A stretch of DNA of 14,361 nucleotides from an uncultured Coriobacteriaceae bacterium (GTDB taxonomy: Bacteria; Actinomycetota; Coriobacteriia; Coriobacteriales; Eggerthellaceae), in contig CACXFZ010000015.1 of NCBI GenBank assembly GCA_902767025.1, forward strand, positions 1 to 14,361. The letters run 5' to 3'. Positions 1 through 5,512 of the stretch are shown here, in pieces (within the stretch, counting starts at the first letter, position 1; each line of letters starts with the position of its first letter). The notes under the pieces were generated by a model, which was not told the origin of the DNA, searched no databases, and saw nothing but the letters and a program-made list of their open reading frames with translations. Both the position numbers and the translations under genes were made by a program.

Positions 1-1
1 C

Positions 2-331
2 TCTGCGCCGTTGTCCAGCCAGCTTCCGCAGGCGTTTGGCGCCGAAGTGCTCTCTCCTCGCGAGGTGGATGCCGTGCAGGTGGCGAGCAGCGGCAACGTG
101 GTGGGGCTCGTCTGCGAGCCGGCCGAAGATTTGCTGGGACTTGTGGTGGAGTCGATGGCGGCGAGGGGCTGGGCCGTTGTCGAACAGGACGACGAGGCGT
201 TTCGGGGGCCCTCGCAGGTCGTGCAATTGGCCAAGGGCGATGGCGTCTACCGATGGGCGTGCGTGACGCTGTATCCCGTAGGGGACTCGGTCACCTGCGT
301 GTTCCAGCTGTTGCAGGAGGAAACCGAATGA
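2..331 (+). CDS. Hypothetical protein, 5' end cut by window edge
   Basis: This open frame is already open at the window edge and runs to a TGA at 329-331. A TTG at position 11 is in frame, but nothing marks it as the real start, so I treat the gene as truncated on the left. The visible 109 or so residues are soluble, with no membrane segment and no motif I recognise. The middle part (Val-Val-Gly-Leu-Val-Cys, then Leu-Leu-Gly-Leu-Val-Val-Glu-Ser and Gly-Trp-Ala-Val-Val-Glu) alternates strands and a helix, consistent with a small alpha/beta fold. Its stop overlaps the ATG of the DUF192 gene by four bases (ATGA), so the two are translationally coupled and in one operon. No function can be assigned. 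Confidence 0.6.
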   Translation, partial: SAPLSSQLPQAFGAEVLSPREVDAVQVASSGNVVGLVCEPAEDLLGLVVESMAARGWAVVEQDDEAFRGPSQVVQLAKGDGVYRWACVTLYPVGDSVTCVFQLLQEETE

Positions 332-654
332 GCACCGTGCGCATCGCCACAACGTATATGCAGCGTCTGCGCGGCCTGCTGTTCACGAAACCGAGTTCAG
401 ACGAGCTTCTGATTCCCGGGTGCTGCGACATCCACACCTATGGAATGGCCTACGCGCTCGACGTGGCCTTCCTGGATGCAGGGATGCACGTGGTGGCGAC
501 GTATCGTAACGTGAAGCCCGGGCGGCGCATACGGTGTCCGGGGGCTTGCATGGTGGTGGAGCGCGCGCACGACAGGTCGCGCGACTGGTACCAGAAAGGG
601 ACGTCTGCCGGGCAGAGGATCCGGCATATTGTCGAGGAAAGGAGCACACGATGA
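328..654 (+). CDS. DUF192 family protein
   Basis: This 108-residue protein starts at ATG 328, which has a GGAGG ribosome site about nine bases upstream and overlaps the previous stop; the frame is open further upstream but lacks such a signal. The DUF192 pattern is clear: an Arg-Leu-Arg-Gly-Leu-Leu segment near residue 14, then Ile-His-Thr-Tyr-Gly-Met and Ala-Leu-Asp-Val-Ala-Phe-Leu-Asp, then a Val-Lys-Pro-Gly segment. DUF192 proteins are small beta-rich proteins of unknown biochemical role, often exported in other bacteria. This copy has no signal peptide and would be cytoplasmic. It carries several cysteines (a Cys-Cys pair in the core and one near residue 72). The stop overlaps the next ATG, so it is the middle gene of a tightly coupled trio. 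Confidence 0.8.
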   Translation: MSTVRIATTYMQRLRGLLFTKPSSDELLIPGCCDIHTYGMAYALDVAFLDAGMHVVATYRNVKPGRRIRCPGACMVVERAHDRSRDWYQKGTSAGQRIRHIVEERSTR

Positions 655-1082
655 AAGAATGCCCGATTTGCCACGGAACATGTTTCGATGACATGGAGGT
701 GTGCTACGGGTGCATGCACCGCTTCGTCAAAGGGTTGTCGATGCAGGCGCACGAGCGCGAGAAGGAAGAGATTGGGCCGAAGGACGGCGAGGTCATCGAG
801 CCGCGCAGCGAAGAAAGCTTCGCACCCCCGCGCGATCAGGTTCCCGCAATATCCGAGCCGCAGTCTTGCGGCACTGCTTTCGGGGTGGCAAGTGACACGC
901 ACTCCGCCGCCGAGCAGAGCGAGGAGCACGGGACCCAAGACGATTCGCCTGTGTCCGGCAACCCGTTTGCCACGACCCCTGCCGTGACCATCCACGGCAC
1001 GTCCGCAACGGGTGCGCCCATGCGCATCGTCCTGCTGGCCATGCAAGACGTAGAGTCCTTCACCATCCCCCAAGCCAGATAG
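651..1082 (+). CDS. Small zinc-ribbon protein with disordered linker
   Basis: This 143-residue protein starts at ATG 651, preceded by a GAGGAAAGGAG ribosome site and overlapping the upstream stop (ATGA). The N-terminus is a zinc ribbon: Cys4-x2-Cys7 and Cys18-x2-Cys21, with a further Cys at 11. Residues of about 30-105 are acidic, Ser/Pro-rich and probably disordered. The last 35 residues (Thr-Gly-Ala-Pro-Met-Arg-Ile-Val-Leu-Leu onwards) look like a short beta-rich segment. No catalytic motif is seen. Zinc ribbon plus flexible tail suggests a protein or nucleic-acid adaptor, possibly for the surface or secretion machinery that often sits near such trios, but that is speculation. It is the last gene of the operon before a convergent intergenic region. 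Confidence 0.7.
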   Translation: MKECPICHGTCFDDMEVCYGCMHRFVKGLSMQAHEREKEEIGPKDGEVIEPRSEESFAPPRDQVPAISEPQSCGTAFGVASDTHSAAEQSEEHGTQDDSPVSGNPFATTPAVTIHGTSATGAPMRIVLLAMQDVESFTIPQAR

Positions 1083-1365
1083 GGGGCACGCCGCCGCTCG
1101 GGCCCTCTCTCGCAGGTTCCGCCAGGCAATAGCGCGGCCAGCGAAGCGAAGCCGCGCGCGTAGGCTGAGGGGGACCGCAACAGAGGTCTCCCCCACAGGT
1201 CCAGCAGGGCTCGCCATGAGATGCAGGTGGTCGAAGAGTCGGCTGAGTTCGCCCAGGTGCCCCGAATAGGCGGGAAAGCCCGGCGACGCGTGCTCCACGT
1301 ACGCGAGCCGGGCTTGGAGCGCCGAGGCGGGGTGATTGGATGAGCTCGAGCGGCGGCCTTGCCTG
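1083..1365. other. Convergent intergenic region with several strong hairpins
   Basis: These 283 bases between two converging genes hold no convincing protein gene. They contain a 7-bp perfect stem (GCGCGGC at 1132-1138 with GCCGCGC at 1151-1157), a second stem (GGGGGACC at 1169-1176 with GGTC-T-CCCC at 1185-1193, one bulged base), and a 9-bp stem listed separately as a terminator. A structured RNA, an intergenic repeat or simply back-to-back terminators are all possible. I could not match it to a known RNA family. Confidence 0.4.
1272..1315 (-). terminator. Candidate terminator of the thrC-regulator operon
   Basis: On the minus strand a 9-bp perfect stem (AAGCCCGGC paired with GCCGGGCTT, plus-strand arms 1276-1284 and 1307-1315) carries an inner 5-bp stem (CGCGT with ACGCG). 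It is followed by a short T run (CTTTCCC). It lies about 50 bases past the stop of the ModE-like gene. The T run is short, so termination efficiency is uncertain. Confidence 0.45.
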
Positions 1366-1698
1366 CTAGAACGCCTTGAAGAGCTCGTTGGCTTGCTCTT
1401 CCAGCTTCTTGTGGATGGTCGTGTAGGCGTCCAGGAGCTCGTCGCATTCCTTGGTGAGGGTGGAGCCGTGGGCGCCGTCGCGCACCAGCAGCTGCATCCC
1501 CAGGGTGGACTCGGTGTCCTTCATGATGCGCCAGGCCTTGCTGTAGGCCATGCCCATGCGCTTTGCCGCCGCGTTCAAGGACCCGGTTTCGCGCACGCCG
1601 GCGCACAGCTTGGCAACGCCGGGGCCGAAGGCGGAACCGCCCTCGGTCGCCCCCTCGATGGTGAGCTTGATCTTGGGTGCGGCGTTGTTGAGCTTCAT
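1366..1698 (-). CDS. ModE-type winged-helix DNA-binding protein, single domain
   Basis: This 110-residue protein resembles the N-terminal DNA-binding domain of the molybdate regulator ModE. The line Phe-Gly-Pro-Gly-Val-Ala-Lys-Leu (24-31), Thr-Gly-Ser-Leu-Asn-Ala-Ala-Ala (38-45) and Tyr-Ser-Lys-Ala-Trp-Arg (52-57) is the LysR/ModE-like helix-turn-helix, and Gly-Ser-Thr-Leu-Thr (78-82) is the wing. The molybdate-binding MOP domains of full ModE (about 260 residues) are absent, so ligand sensing cannot be assumed. ATG 1698 has GGGAG about six bases upstream. It lies 37 bases downstream of thrC on the same strand with no obvious terminator between, so it is probably co-transcribed. Single-domain ModE-like proteins are common in anaerobes, often near molybdoenzymes; no such enzyme is visible here. 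Confidence 0.8.
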   Translation of the reverse strand: MKLNNAAPKIKLTIEGATEGGSAFGPGVAKLCAGVRETGSLNAAAKRMGMAYSKAWRIMKDTESTLGMQLLVRDGAHGSTLTKECDELLDAYTTIHKKLEEQANELFKAF

Positions 1699-1735
1699 GT
1701 CGTCTCCCTGCGGTCGGGGCGTTCGTTGCGTTGCC

Positions 1736-3289
1736 TTATTGTGCGTTGCCTGCTGCCAGGAATTCCGAGACCGCCTCTTCGACGGCGGCGGTGCTGTTGT
1801 CGATCACCCGGGTGAACCGGACGGGCTTGCTGTCGATCTGCGCCAGTCCGGCCGGCACGGGTGCGCCTTGCGCGGTACGGGCGATAAGCTCGTTGAGCTC
1901 GCAGCCGGTCAGGTCGGCAACTTCGGCGGGGAGCTCGCCGCCCGGTTCGATGCCGTTCAGGGCACGGTAGACGTCGGCGCCGAACTTCGCCCAATGGGCC
2001 GTGCTTGCCACCACGACGTGCCTGTCCTCTCGCAGGCGCTGCGCGACCTCCCAGGCAACGGCCGTGTGCGGGTCGAGCAGGTAGCCGTGCTCGTCGTGCA
2101 CGCGCTTGATGGTCTGCAGGCACTCGGCCGACGACACGGAATCGCTGGCGAAGTGGTCGCGCACGCGGGCGAAAGTCTGCTCGTCGATCTTGAACATCTT
2201 GTTTTCGGACAGGTCGCGCATCCACCCGGTGATGGCGTCGGCGTTGCGTCCGGTGAGCTCGAAGAGCTGCCGCTCCAGGTTGGAGCTTACCAGGATGTCC
2301 ATCGACGGGCTGGGGGTGAGCACGAAGTCGCGGTCGCTGATGTCGTAGGTGCCGGTATTGATGAAGTCGGTGAGCACGCGGTTCTCGTTGCTGGCGCACA
2401 GCAGGCGCTCGATGGGCGTTCCCATCTGCTTGGCGTACCAGGCTGCCAGGATGTTGCCGAAGTTACCGGTGGGCACGCACACGTCGATGGCCTCGCCGGC
2501 CTCGATGGTGCCGGCGGCCACAAGCATGCTGTAGGAGCTGATGTAGTAGACCACCTGCGGCAACAGCCTGCCCCAGTTGATGGAGTTCGCGCTGGACAGG
2601 GCTATCTTGTGGCTCTGCATCAGCTCGTCGGAGAACTGCCGGTCGCCGAAGACGCGCTTGGCAGCCGTCTGGCAGTCGTCGAAGTTGCCGCGCACGGCCC
2701 ACACCATCACGTTGTCGCCCTCTTGCGTGACCATCTGCTTGCGCTGGATGTCGCTCACGCCGCCGTCGGGGAACAGCACGCCGATGTGGGTGCCGGCAAC
2801 GTCGGCGAACCCGGCCAGGGCGGCTTTGCCCGTGTCGCCGGACGTGGCTACCAGGATCATGAAGGTGTTGTCCAGCTTGCCCTGCTCGCGCAGCTGCTGG
2901 GCGCTCTCGCTGAAGAACAGCGGCAGGCTCTGAAGCGCCATGTCCTTGAAGGCGCTGGTGGGACCATGCCACAGTTCGAGCACGTGCATGCCGTCGGCCA
3001 CGGTGTTCACGGGGCAAATGGCCTCGTCGTCGAAGTTGCTGCCGTAGGCCGCCTCCATCAGCTCGTCGACGCGGGCGTCGGGAAGGTCGACCTCGAATGC
3101 CTTGTACACGGTGGCAGCGCGTTGCGCGTAGGGCATGTGCGCCATATCGACGATCTGCTGCAGCGTCAGCGTGGGCACGTGCTCGGGCACGTACAGGCCG
3201 CCGCCCGATGCCAGGCCGTTCACCACTGCCTGGGTGAACGGGATGGGGGTGGAGGTGTTGCCGCGAGTGTCGATGTACGAATTGCTCAT
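1736..3289 (-). CDS. thrC: Threonine synthase
   Basis: This 517-residue cytoplasmic pyridoxal-phosphate enzyme converts O-phosphohomoserine to threonine and phosphate, the last step of threonine synthesis. It belongs to the long (yeast/E. coli-like) class. The N-terminal Tyr-Ile-Asp-Thr-Arg-Gly opening is typical. The PLP lysine is Lys115 in His-Gly-Pro-Thr-Ser-Ala-Phe-Lys-Asp (108-116). Ser-Gly-Asp-Thr-Gly-Lys-Ala-Ala (150-157) is the phosphate-handling loop, and Pro-Thr-Gly-Asn-Phe-Gly-Asn (273-279) is a conserved glycine-rich segment. Length and motifs look complete. ATG 3289 (minus strand) has AAAGG seven bases upstream and the expected N-terminus. It is first in an operon with the ModE-like gene. 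No other threonine-pathway gene is in the window, so it is probably a stand-alone thr locus. Confidence 0.96.
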   Translation of the reverse strand: MSNSYIDTRGNTSTPIPFTQAVVNGLASGGGLYVPEHVPTLTLQQIVDMAHMPYAQRAATVYKAFEVDLPDARVDELMEAAYGSNFDDEAICPVNTVADGMHVLELWHGPTSAFKDMALQSLPLFFSESAQQLREQGKLDNTFMILVATSGDTGKAALAGFADVAGTHIGVLFPDGGVSDIQRKQMVTQEGDNVMVWAVRGNFDDCQTAAKRVFGDRQFSDELMQSHKIALSSANSINWGRLLPQVVYYISSYSMLVAAGTIEAGEAIDVCVPTGNFGNILAAWYAKQMGTPIERLLCASNENRVLTDFINTGTYDISDRDFVLTPSPSMDILVSSNLERQLFELTGRNADAITGWMRDLSENKMFKIDEQTFARVRDHFASDSVSSAECLQTIKRVHDEHGYLLDPHTAVAWEVAQRLREDRHVVVASTAHWAKFGADVYRALNGIEPGGELPAEVADLTGCELNELIARTAQGAPVPAGLAQIDSKPVRFTRVIDNSTAAVEEAVSEFLAAGNAQ

Positions 3290-3324
3290 GGGATGCCTTT
3301 CCGCGCGAAATGGATGACGTGTTC

Positions 3325-3330
3325 ACTATA
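3325..3330 (-). promoter_or_regulatory. Probable -10 box of thrC
   Basis: On the minus strand TATAGT lies about 35 bases before the thrC ATG, predicting a leader of about 30 bases. No good -35 box is seen at 16-18 bases (the DNA there is C-rich), so an activator or a different start is possible. Confidence 0.45.
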
Positions 3331-3367
3331 CCTGTTGGGTGGGGTGGTCGCAGGGTGGACGTGCCAA

Positions 3368-3379
3368 ACTTCGCGAAGT
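3368..3379. promoter_or_regulatory. 12-bp perfect palindrome upstream of thrC
   Basis: ACTTCGCGAAGT reads the same on both strands and sits about 38 bases upstream of the proposed thrC -10 box, where an activator or repressor could bind. The binding protein is unknown; it could also be chance. Confidence 0.3.
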
Positions 3380-3448
3380 GTGCGAACCTCTGCGGGAGCG
3401 GCGGCCGAAGCGCGCTTGGCTCGGTTCGAAAAAAGTGCAAATAGGTGC

Positions 3449-3478
3449 TTGACAATGAGTTAGGTTAAGCTAACATAA
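3449..3478 (+). promoter_or_regulatory. Rightward promoter containing a DtxR/IdeR-type iron box
   Basis: TTGACA (3449-3454) is a perfect -35 box, followed after 16 bases by TAACAT (3471-3476) as a fair -10 box. Between and over them lies TTAGGTTAAGCTAACATAA (3460-3478), which by my reading matches the DtxR/IdeR consensus TTAGGTTAGSCTAACCTAA at 17 of 19 positions. A repressor bound here would block RNA polymerase directly. The promoter points away from thrC and towards the 3' end of the DtxR-family gene; no protein gene follows it on this strand. Confidence 0.65.
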
Positions 3479-3483
3479 GCCTT

Positions 3484-3511
3484 GCAAGTTAGTAAGGATA
3501 ACCTAACTTGC
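3484..3511. promoter_or_regulatory. Second iron-box-like inverted repeat (9-10-9)
   Basis: GCAAGTTAG and CTAACTTGC form a perfect 9-bp inverted repeat around the 10-base spacer TAAGGATAAC. The core TTAG...CCTAA resembles half sites of DtxR boxes. It starts at the predicted transcription start (about 3483), so a second repressor dimer here would strengthen control of the same promoter. As RNA it could also form a 5' hairpin. Confidence 0.5.
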
Positions 3512-3586
3512 GGTTGACGACCTTGTTGACCCGAGACTCCCGCGCAGCACCTCCTTCTCGTCTGCACGCGCGCGAGGAGCCGTATT

Positions 3587-3632
3587 GGGCGGGCTCGCTC
3601 TCGCTTCTCCTCAAAGAGCCCGCCCCGATTTC
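3587..3632 (+). terminator. Terminator-like hairpin after the iron-box transcript
   Basis: GGGCGGGCTC (3587-3596) pairs perfectly with GAGCCCGCCC (3616-3625), leaving a 19-base pyrimidine-rich loop. On the plus strand it is followed by CGATTTCT, a weak T run; on the minus strand it is followed by AATACGG, with no T run. It is therefore more likely to act rightwards. Confidence 0.45.
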
Positions 3633-3653
3633 TCCACATGCAGCAACCCGCCC

Positions 3654-3689
3654 GACCGCACCGTGGCCAGGCGGGCGCGCGCTGCGGTC
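3654..3689. terminator. Hairpin just past the DtxR-family gene
   Basis: GACCGCA (3654-3660) and TGCGGTC (3683-3689) form a perfect 7-bp stem around a very GC-rich 22-base loop, starting only seven bases after the regulator's stop. It may end or protect that transcript, but no T run follows on the minus strand. Confidence 0.3.
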
Positions 3690-3695
3690 CGGATG

Positions 3696-4067
3696 CTAGC
3701 GTGCGTACTCTTCCAGATGATGCTTGAGGGCGTGGAAGGTTTCGTCGCTGATGTAGTGTTCGACGCGGCAGGCGTCCTCGGCGGCTATTTCGGGGTCGAC
3801 GCCCAGGGCCTTGAACATGGATTCGAGCACGATGTGGCGCTCGTAGATGCTCTTGGCGATGTGCAGGCCCTGCTCGGTCAGGTGCACGTTGCCGTTCTTT
3901 TCCACCTGGACGTACCCCGCCTTGCTCAGCTTGCCCATCCATTCGCTGATGGTGGGCTTGGAATACCCCATGTGGTTTGCGATGTCCACGGAACGAACCA
4001 AATCGTGGCCTTCGCTTAAGATGTAGATGGTCTCGAGGTACATCTCGGCAGATTCGTGGAGAATCAT
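3696..4067 (-). CDS. DtxR-family metal-dependent regulator, short form with iron-type ligands
   Basis: This 123-residue protein is a metal-activated DNA-binding repressor. ATG 4067 (minus) has GGAAG a few bases upstream; longer frames upstream lack a start signal. Residues of about 24-55 form the winged helix-turn-helix (Arg-Ser-Val-Asp-Ile-Ala, then Tyr-Ser-Lys-Pro-Thr-Ile-Ser). Metal ligands by alignment to DtxR: Met9 (DtxR Met10), Cys100 (Cys102), Glu103 (Glu105) and His104 (His106). MntR has Asp and Glu where this protein has Met and Cys, so the main site is iron-type, not manganese-type. In the ancillary site His78 and Glu82 are kept but the third histidine is Ala96. It stops after the dimerisation domain and lacks the SH3-like domain of DtxR (226 residues). 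It is divergent from the CDF exporter, and the iron box at 3460 is the likely target. Confidence 0.9.
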   Translation of the reverse strand: MILHESAEMYLETIYILSEGHDLVRSVDIANHMGYSKPTISEWMGKLSKAGYVQVEKNGNVHLTEQGLHIAKSIYERHIVLESMFKALGVDPEIAAEDACRVEHYISDETFHALKHHLEEYAR

Positions 4068-4098
4068 CGCGCTTCCTTTCGCCGTTGACTTGGGGCTG

Positions 4099-4107
4099 AT
4101 TGTAGCA
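4099..4107 (-). promoter_or_regulatory. Extended -10 promoter of the DtxR-family gene
   Basis: On the minus strand TGCTACAAT gives an extended -10 (TGn plus TACAAT) about 32 bases before the start codon. No recognisable -35 box and no iron box overlap it, so the regulator does not appear to repress itself through the same motif. Confidence 0.45.
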
Positions 4108-4221
4108 GCACATGCATGCGCGCGGACCCTCGCGTTGCCCGACGGTTGTTGCGCGCGGCGCCAATTCTGACAGGGAAGCGGCAAGCACATGGATGCCGTG
4201 CGTCCAGCCGTCCCGTCGGTC

Positions 4222-4246
4222 CATGCCGATTCCGTGCATCGGCATG
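4222..4246. promoter_or_regulatory. Inverted repeat (9-7-9) upstream of the CDF gene
   Basis: CATGCCGAT and ATCGGCATG form a perfect 9-bp inverted repeat around TCCGTGC. It ends about 20 bases upstream of the proposed -10 box, covering the -35 region, so it is a good candidate operator for metal-dependent control of the exporter. It does not resemble the DtxR box at 3460. Confidence 0.5.
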
Positions 4247-4262
4247 TCCTGTGCCATGCGCC

Positions 4263-4271
4263 TGCTACGAT
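4263..4271 (+). promoter_or_regulatory. Extended -10 promoter of the CDF gene, possibly leaderless
   Basis: TGCTACGAT (TGn plus TACGAT) places the transcription start at about 4277-4279, on the ATG at 4278. No Shine-Dalgarno sequence lies in front of that ATG. Together these suggest a leaderless mRNA, a common mode in actinobacteria. An in-frame GTG at 4272 is a less likely start. Confidence 0.45.
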
Positions 4272-4277
4272 GTGACC

Positions 4278-5414
4278 ATGTCGCACGCGCAGAGCAAAAG
4301 ACAATCCGACGCGCGCACCGCCACGATCGTGCGCACGAGCCTGTTGGGCATCATCGCCAACGCGGCCCTGGCTGCTTTCAAGGCGGCGGTGGGCCTGCTG
4401 GCCAACTCTATCGCCATCACGCTCGACGCCGTGAACAACTTATCCGACGCGCTGTCGTCCGCCATCACCATCGCGGGCGCCAAGCTCGCCGGCCGCACGC
4501 CCGACCGCGACCATCCGTACGGCCATGGGCGCATCGAGTACCTGAGCGCCCTGGTCATCGCCGCCCTGGTGCTGGGTGCGGGCGTCTCTTCGCTGGTGGA
4601 GTCGGTGCGGCGCATCCTGGAGCCCGTCGAGCCGGATCACAACATGGTCGGCATAGCAATCGTGGCGGTGGCGGTTCTGGTCAAGGTCGCCCTGGGCATC
4701 CACTTTCGCCGCGTGGGCCGGGACGTCGAATCCGATTCCCTGGTTGCGTCGGGCACCGATGCCCTGCTCGATGCGGTCATCTCCGCTGCCACGGTGGTGG
4801 GGGCGCTCGTGTTCGTGGCCACGGGGATGAACCTGGAAGGCTGGCTGGGTGCGGCGATTTCGCTGGTGATCCTGAAGGCGGGCTACGACATCATGCGCGA
4901 CACGCTGATCAAGATCTTGGGCAAGCGCGTCGACCCGGAGCTCGCGGTGCGCGTCAAGGACGTGGTCCGTTCGGTCGACGGCGTGCACGGCGCCTACGAC
5001 CTCATGCTCAACGACTACGGCCCCAAGCGGCTATGGGGAAGCGTCCATGTGGAAGTGGACGATTCGGCTTCGGCGCTCGACATCGACCGGATCACGCGGA
5101 CCGTGCAGCACAGGGTTTTCGACGAGTGCGGCGTCGTGATCACGGCGGTGGGCATATACCCGGCGAACGCGGCAGGAACGCGCGCGTCTGCGATGCGGGA
5201 GCGGGTCGAGCAGATGTGCAAGGTGCATCCCGAAGTCCTGGAAACGCACGGCTTCTACGTTGACGAGGAAGCGCGCCACGTGAACTTCGACGTCATCATC
5301 AGCTTCGATGCGCGCGACCGCGAGCAGCTGTTCCAGCAGATCTGCGAAACGGTGCGCCAGGCATACCCCGATTACACCTTCGACATCGTCCTCGACGCCG
5401 ACATGACCGACTAG
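4278..5414 (+). CDS. Cation diffusion facilitator (CDF) metal exporter, Mn/Fe-type site
   Basis: This 378-residue membrane protein exchanges cytoplasmic divalent metal for protons. Six membrane segments lie in about residues 20-200, with the family motif His-Pro-Tyr-Gly-His-Gly-Arg at 79-85. The transport site is Asn53 and Asp57 in segment 2 plus Asp161 and Asp165 in segment 5. Zinc CDFs carry His-x3-Asp in segment 5; the NDDD arrangement is that of manganese exporters such as pneumococcal MntE, so Mn(II), possibly Fe(II), is the predicted cargo. The cytoplasmic C-terminus is long: a first CTD at about 216-294 and a second similar-looking beta-alpha-beta module at about 304-375, against about 300 residues in total for YiiP. 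It is transcribed divergently from the DtxR-family regulator. ATG 4278 is chosen; there is no ribosome site upstream. Confidence 0.9.
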   Translation: MSHAQSKRQSDARTATIVRTSLLGIIANAALAAFKAAVGLLANSIAITLDAVNNLSDALSSAITIAGAKLAGRTPDRDHPYGHGRIEYLSALVIAALVLGAGVSSLVESVRRILEPVEPDHNMVGIAIVAVAVLVKVALGIHFRRVGRDVESDSLVASGTDALLDAVISAATVVGALVFVATGMNLEGWLGAAISLVILKAGYDIMRDTLIKILGKRVDPELAVRVKDVVRSVDGVHGAYDLMLNDYGPKRLWGSVHVEVDDSASALDIDRITRTVQHRVFDECGVVITAVGIYPANAAGTRASAMRERVEQMCKVHPEVLETHGFYVDEEARHVNFDVIISFDARDREQLFQQICETVRQAYPDYTFDIVLDADMTD

Positions 5415-5512
5415 CGGGCCGTCCTGCCTCATCGCGGGCGCGGCGCCTTTGCGTCCGTGTGCATCTGTTATGCAGGGGGCATGTGTCTTTGCGCTGCCAT
5501 TCGCCAGAAACG

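Larger units (their letters stand above)
3484..3632 (+). ncRNA. Candidate iron-responsive small RNA
   Basis: A transcript from the iron-box promoter would begin near 3483 and meet a 10-bp GC-rich hairpin at 3587-3625, giving an RNA of about 145 bases. The only frame after the promoter (TTG at 3508, 63 codons, Arg/Pro/Ala-rich) does not look like a real protein, though AAGGA lies nine bases before it. The RNA contains ACCTCCTT at 3549-3556, an exact complement of a strong Shine-Dalgarno sequence, and TTCTCCTC in the hairpin loop (3605-3612). C/U-rich single strands that pair with ribosome sites are the working parts of iron-sparing RNAs such as FsrA. The first motif could partly pair with AGGAG at 3575-3579. 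This is inference; no known RNA family was recognised. Confidence 0.4.

Noticed and set aside
1083..1365. RNase P RNA, tmRNA, SRP RNA or cobalamin riboswitch in the convergent region
   Set aside because: None of the conserved core sequences of those RNAs could be found on either strand.
1550..3463. 637-codon plus-strand frame opposite thrC
   Set aside because: It is the antisense shadow of a clear threonine synthase; long open antisense frames are expected at this GC content, and it has no recognisable motif.
3508..3699. 63-codon TTG-start frame after the iron-box promoter
   Set aside because: Arg/Pro/Ala-rich with no fold-like pattern, and it runs through two strong hairpins into the opposite-strand gene. 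An AAGGA nine bases upstream keeps a leader peptide possible but unlikely.
4068..4277. A yybP-ykoY manganese riboswitch upstream of the CDF gene
   Set aside because: The conserved sequence elements of that RNA are not visible, and the predicted transcript starts at the ATG.
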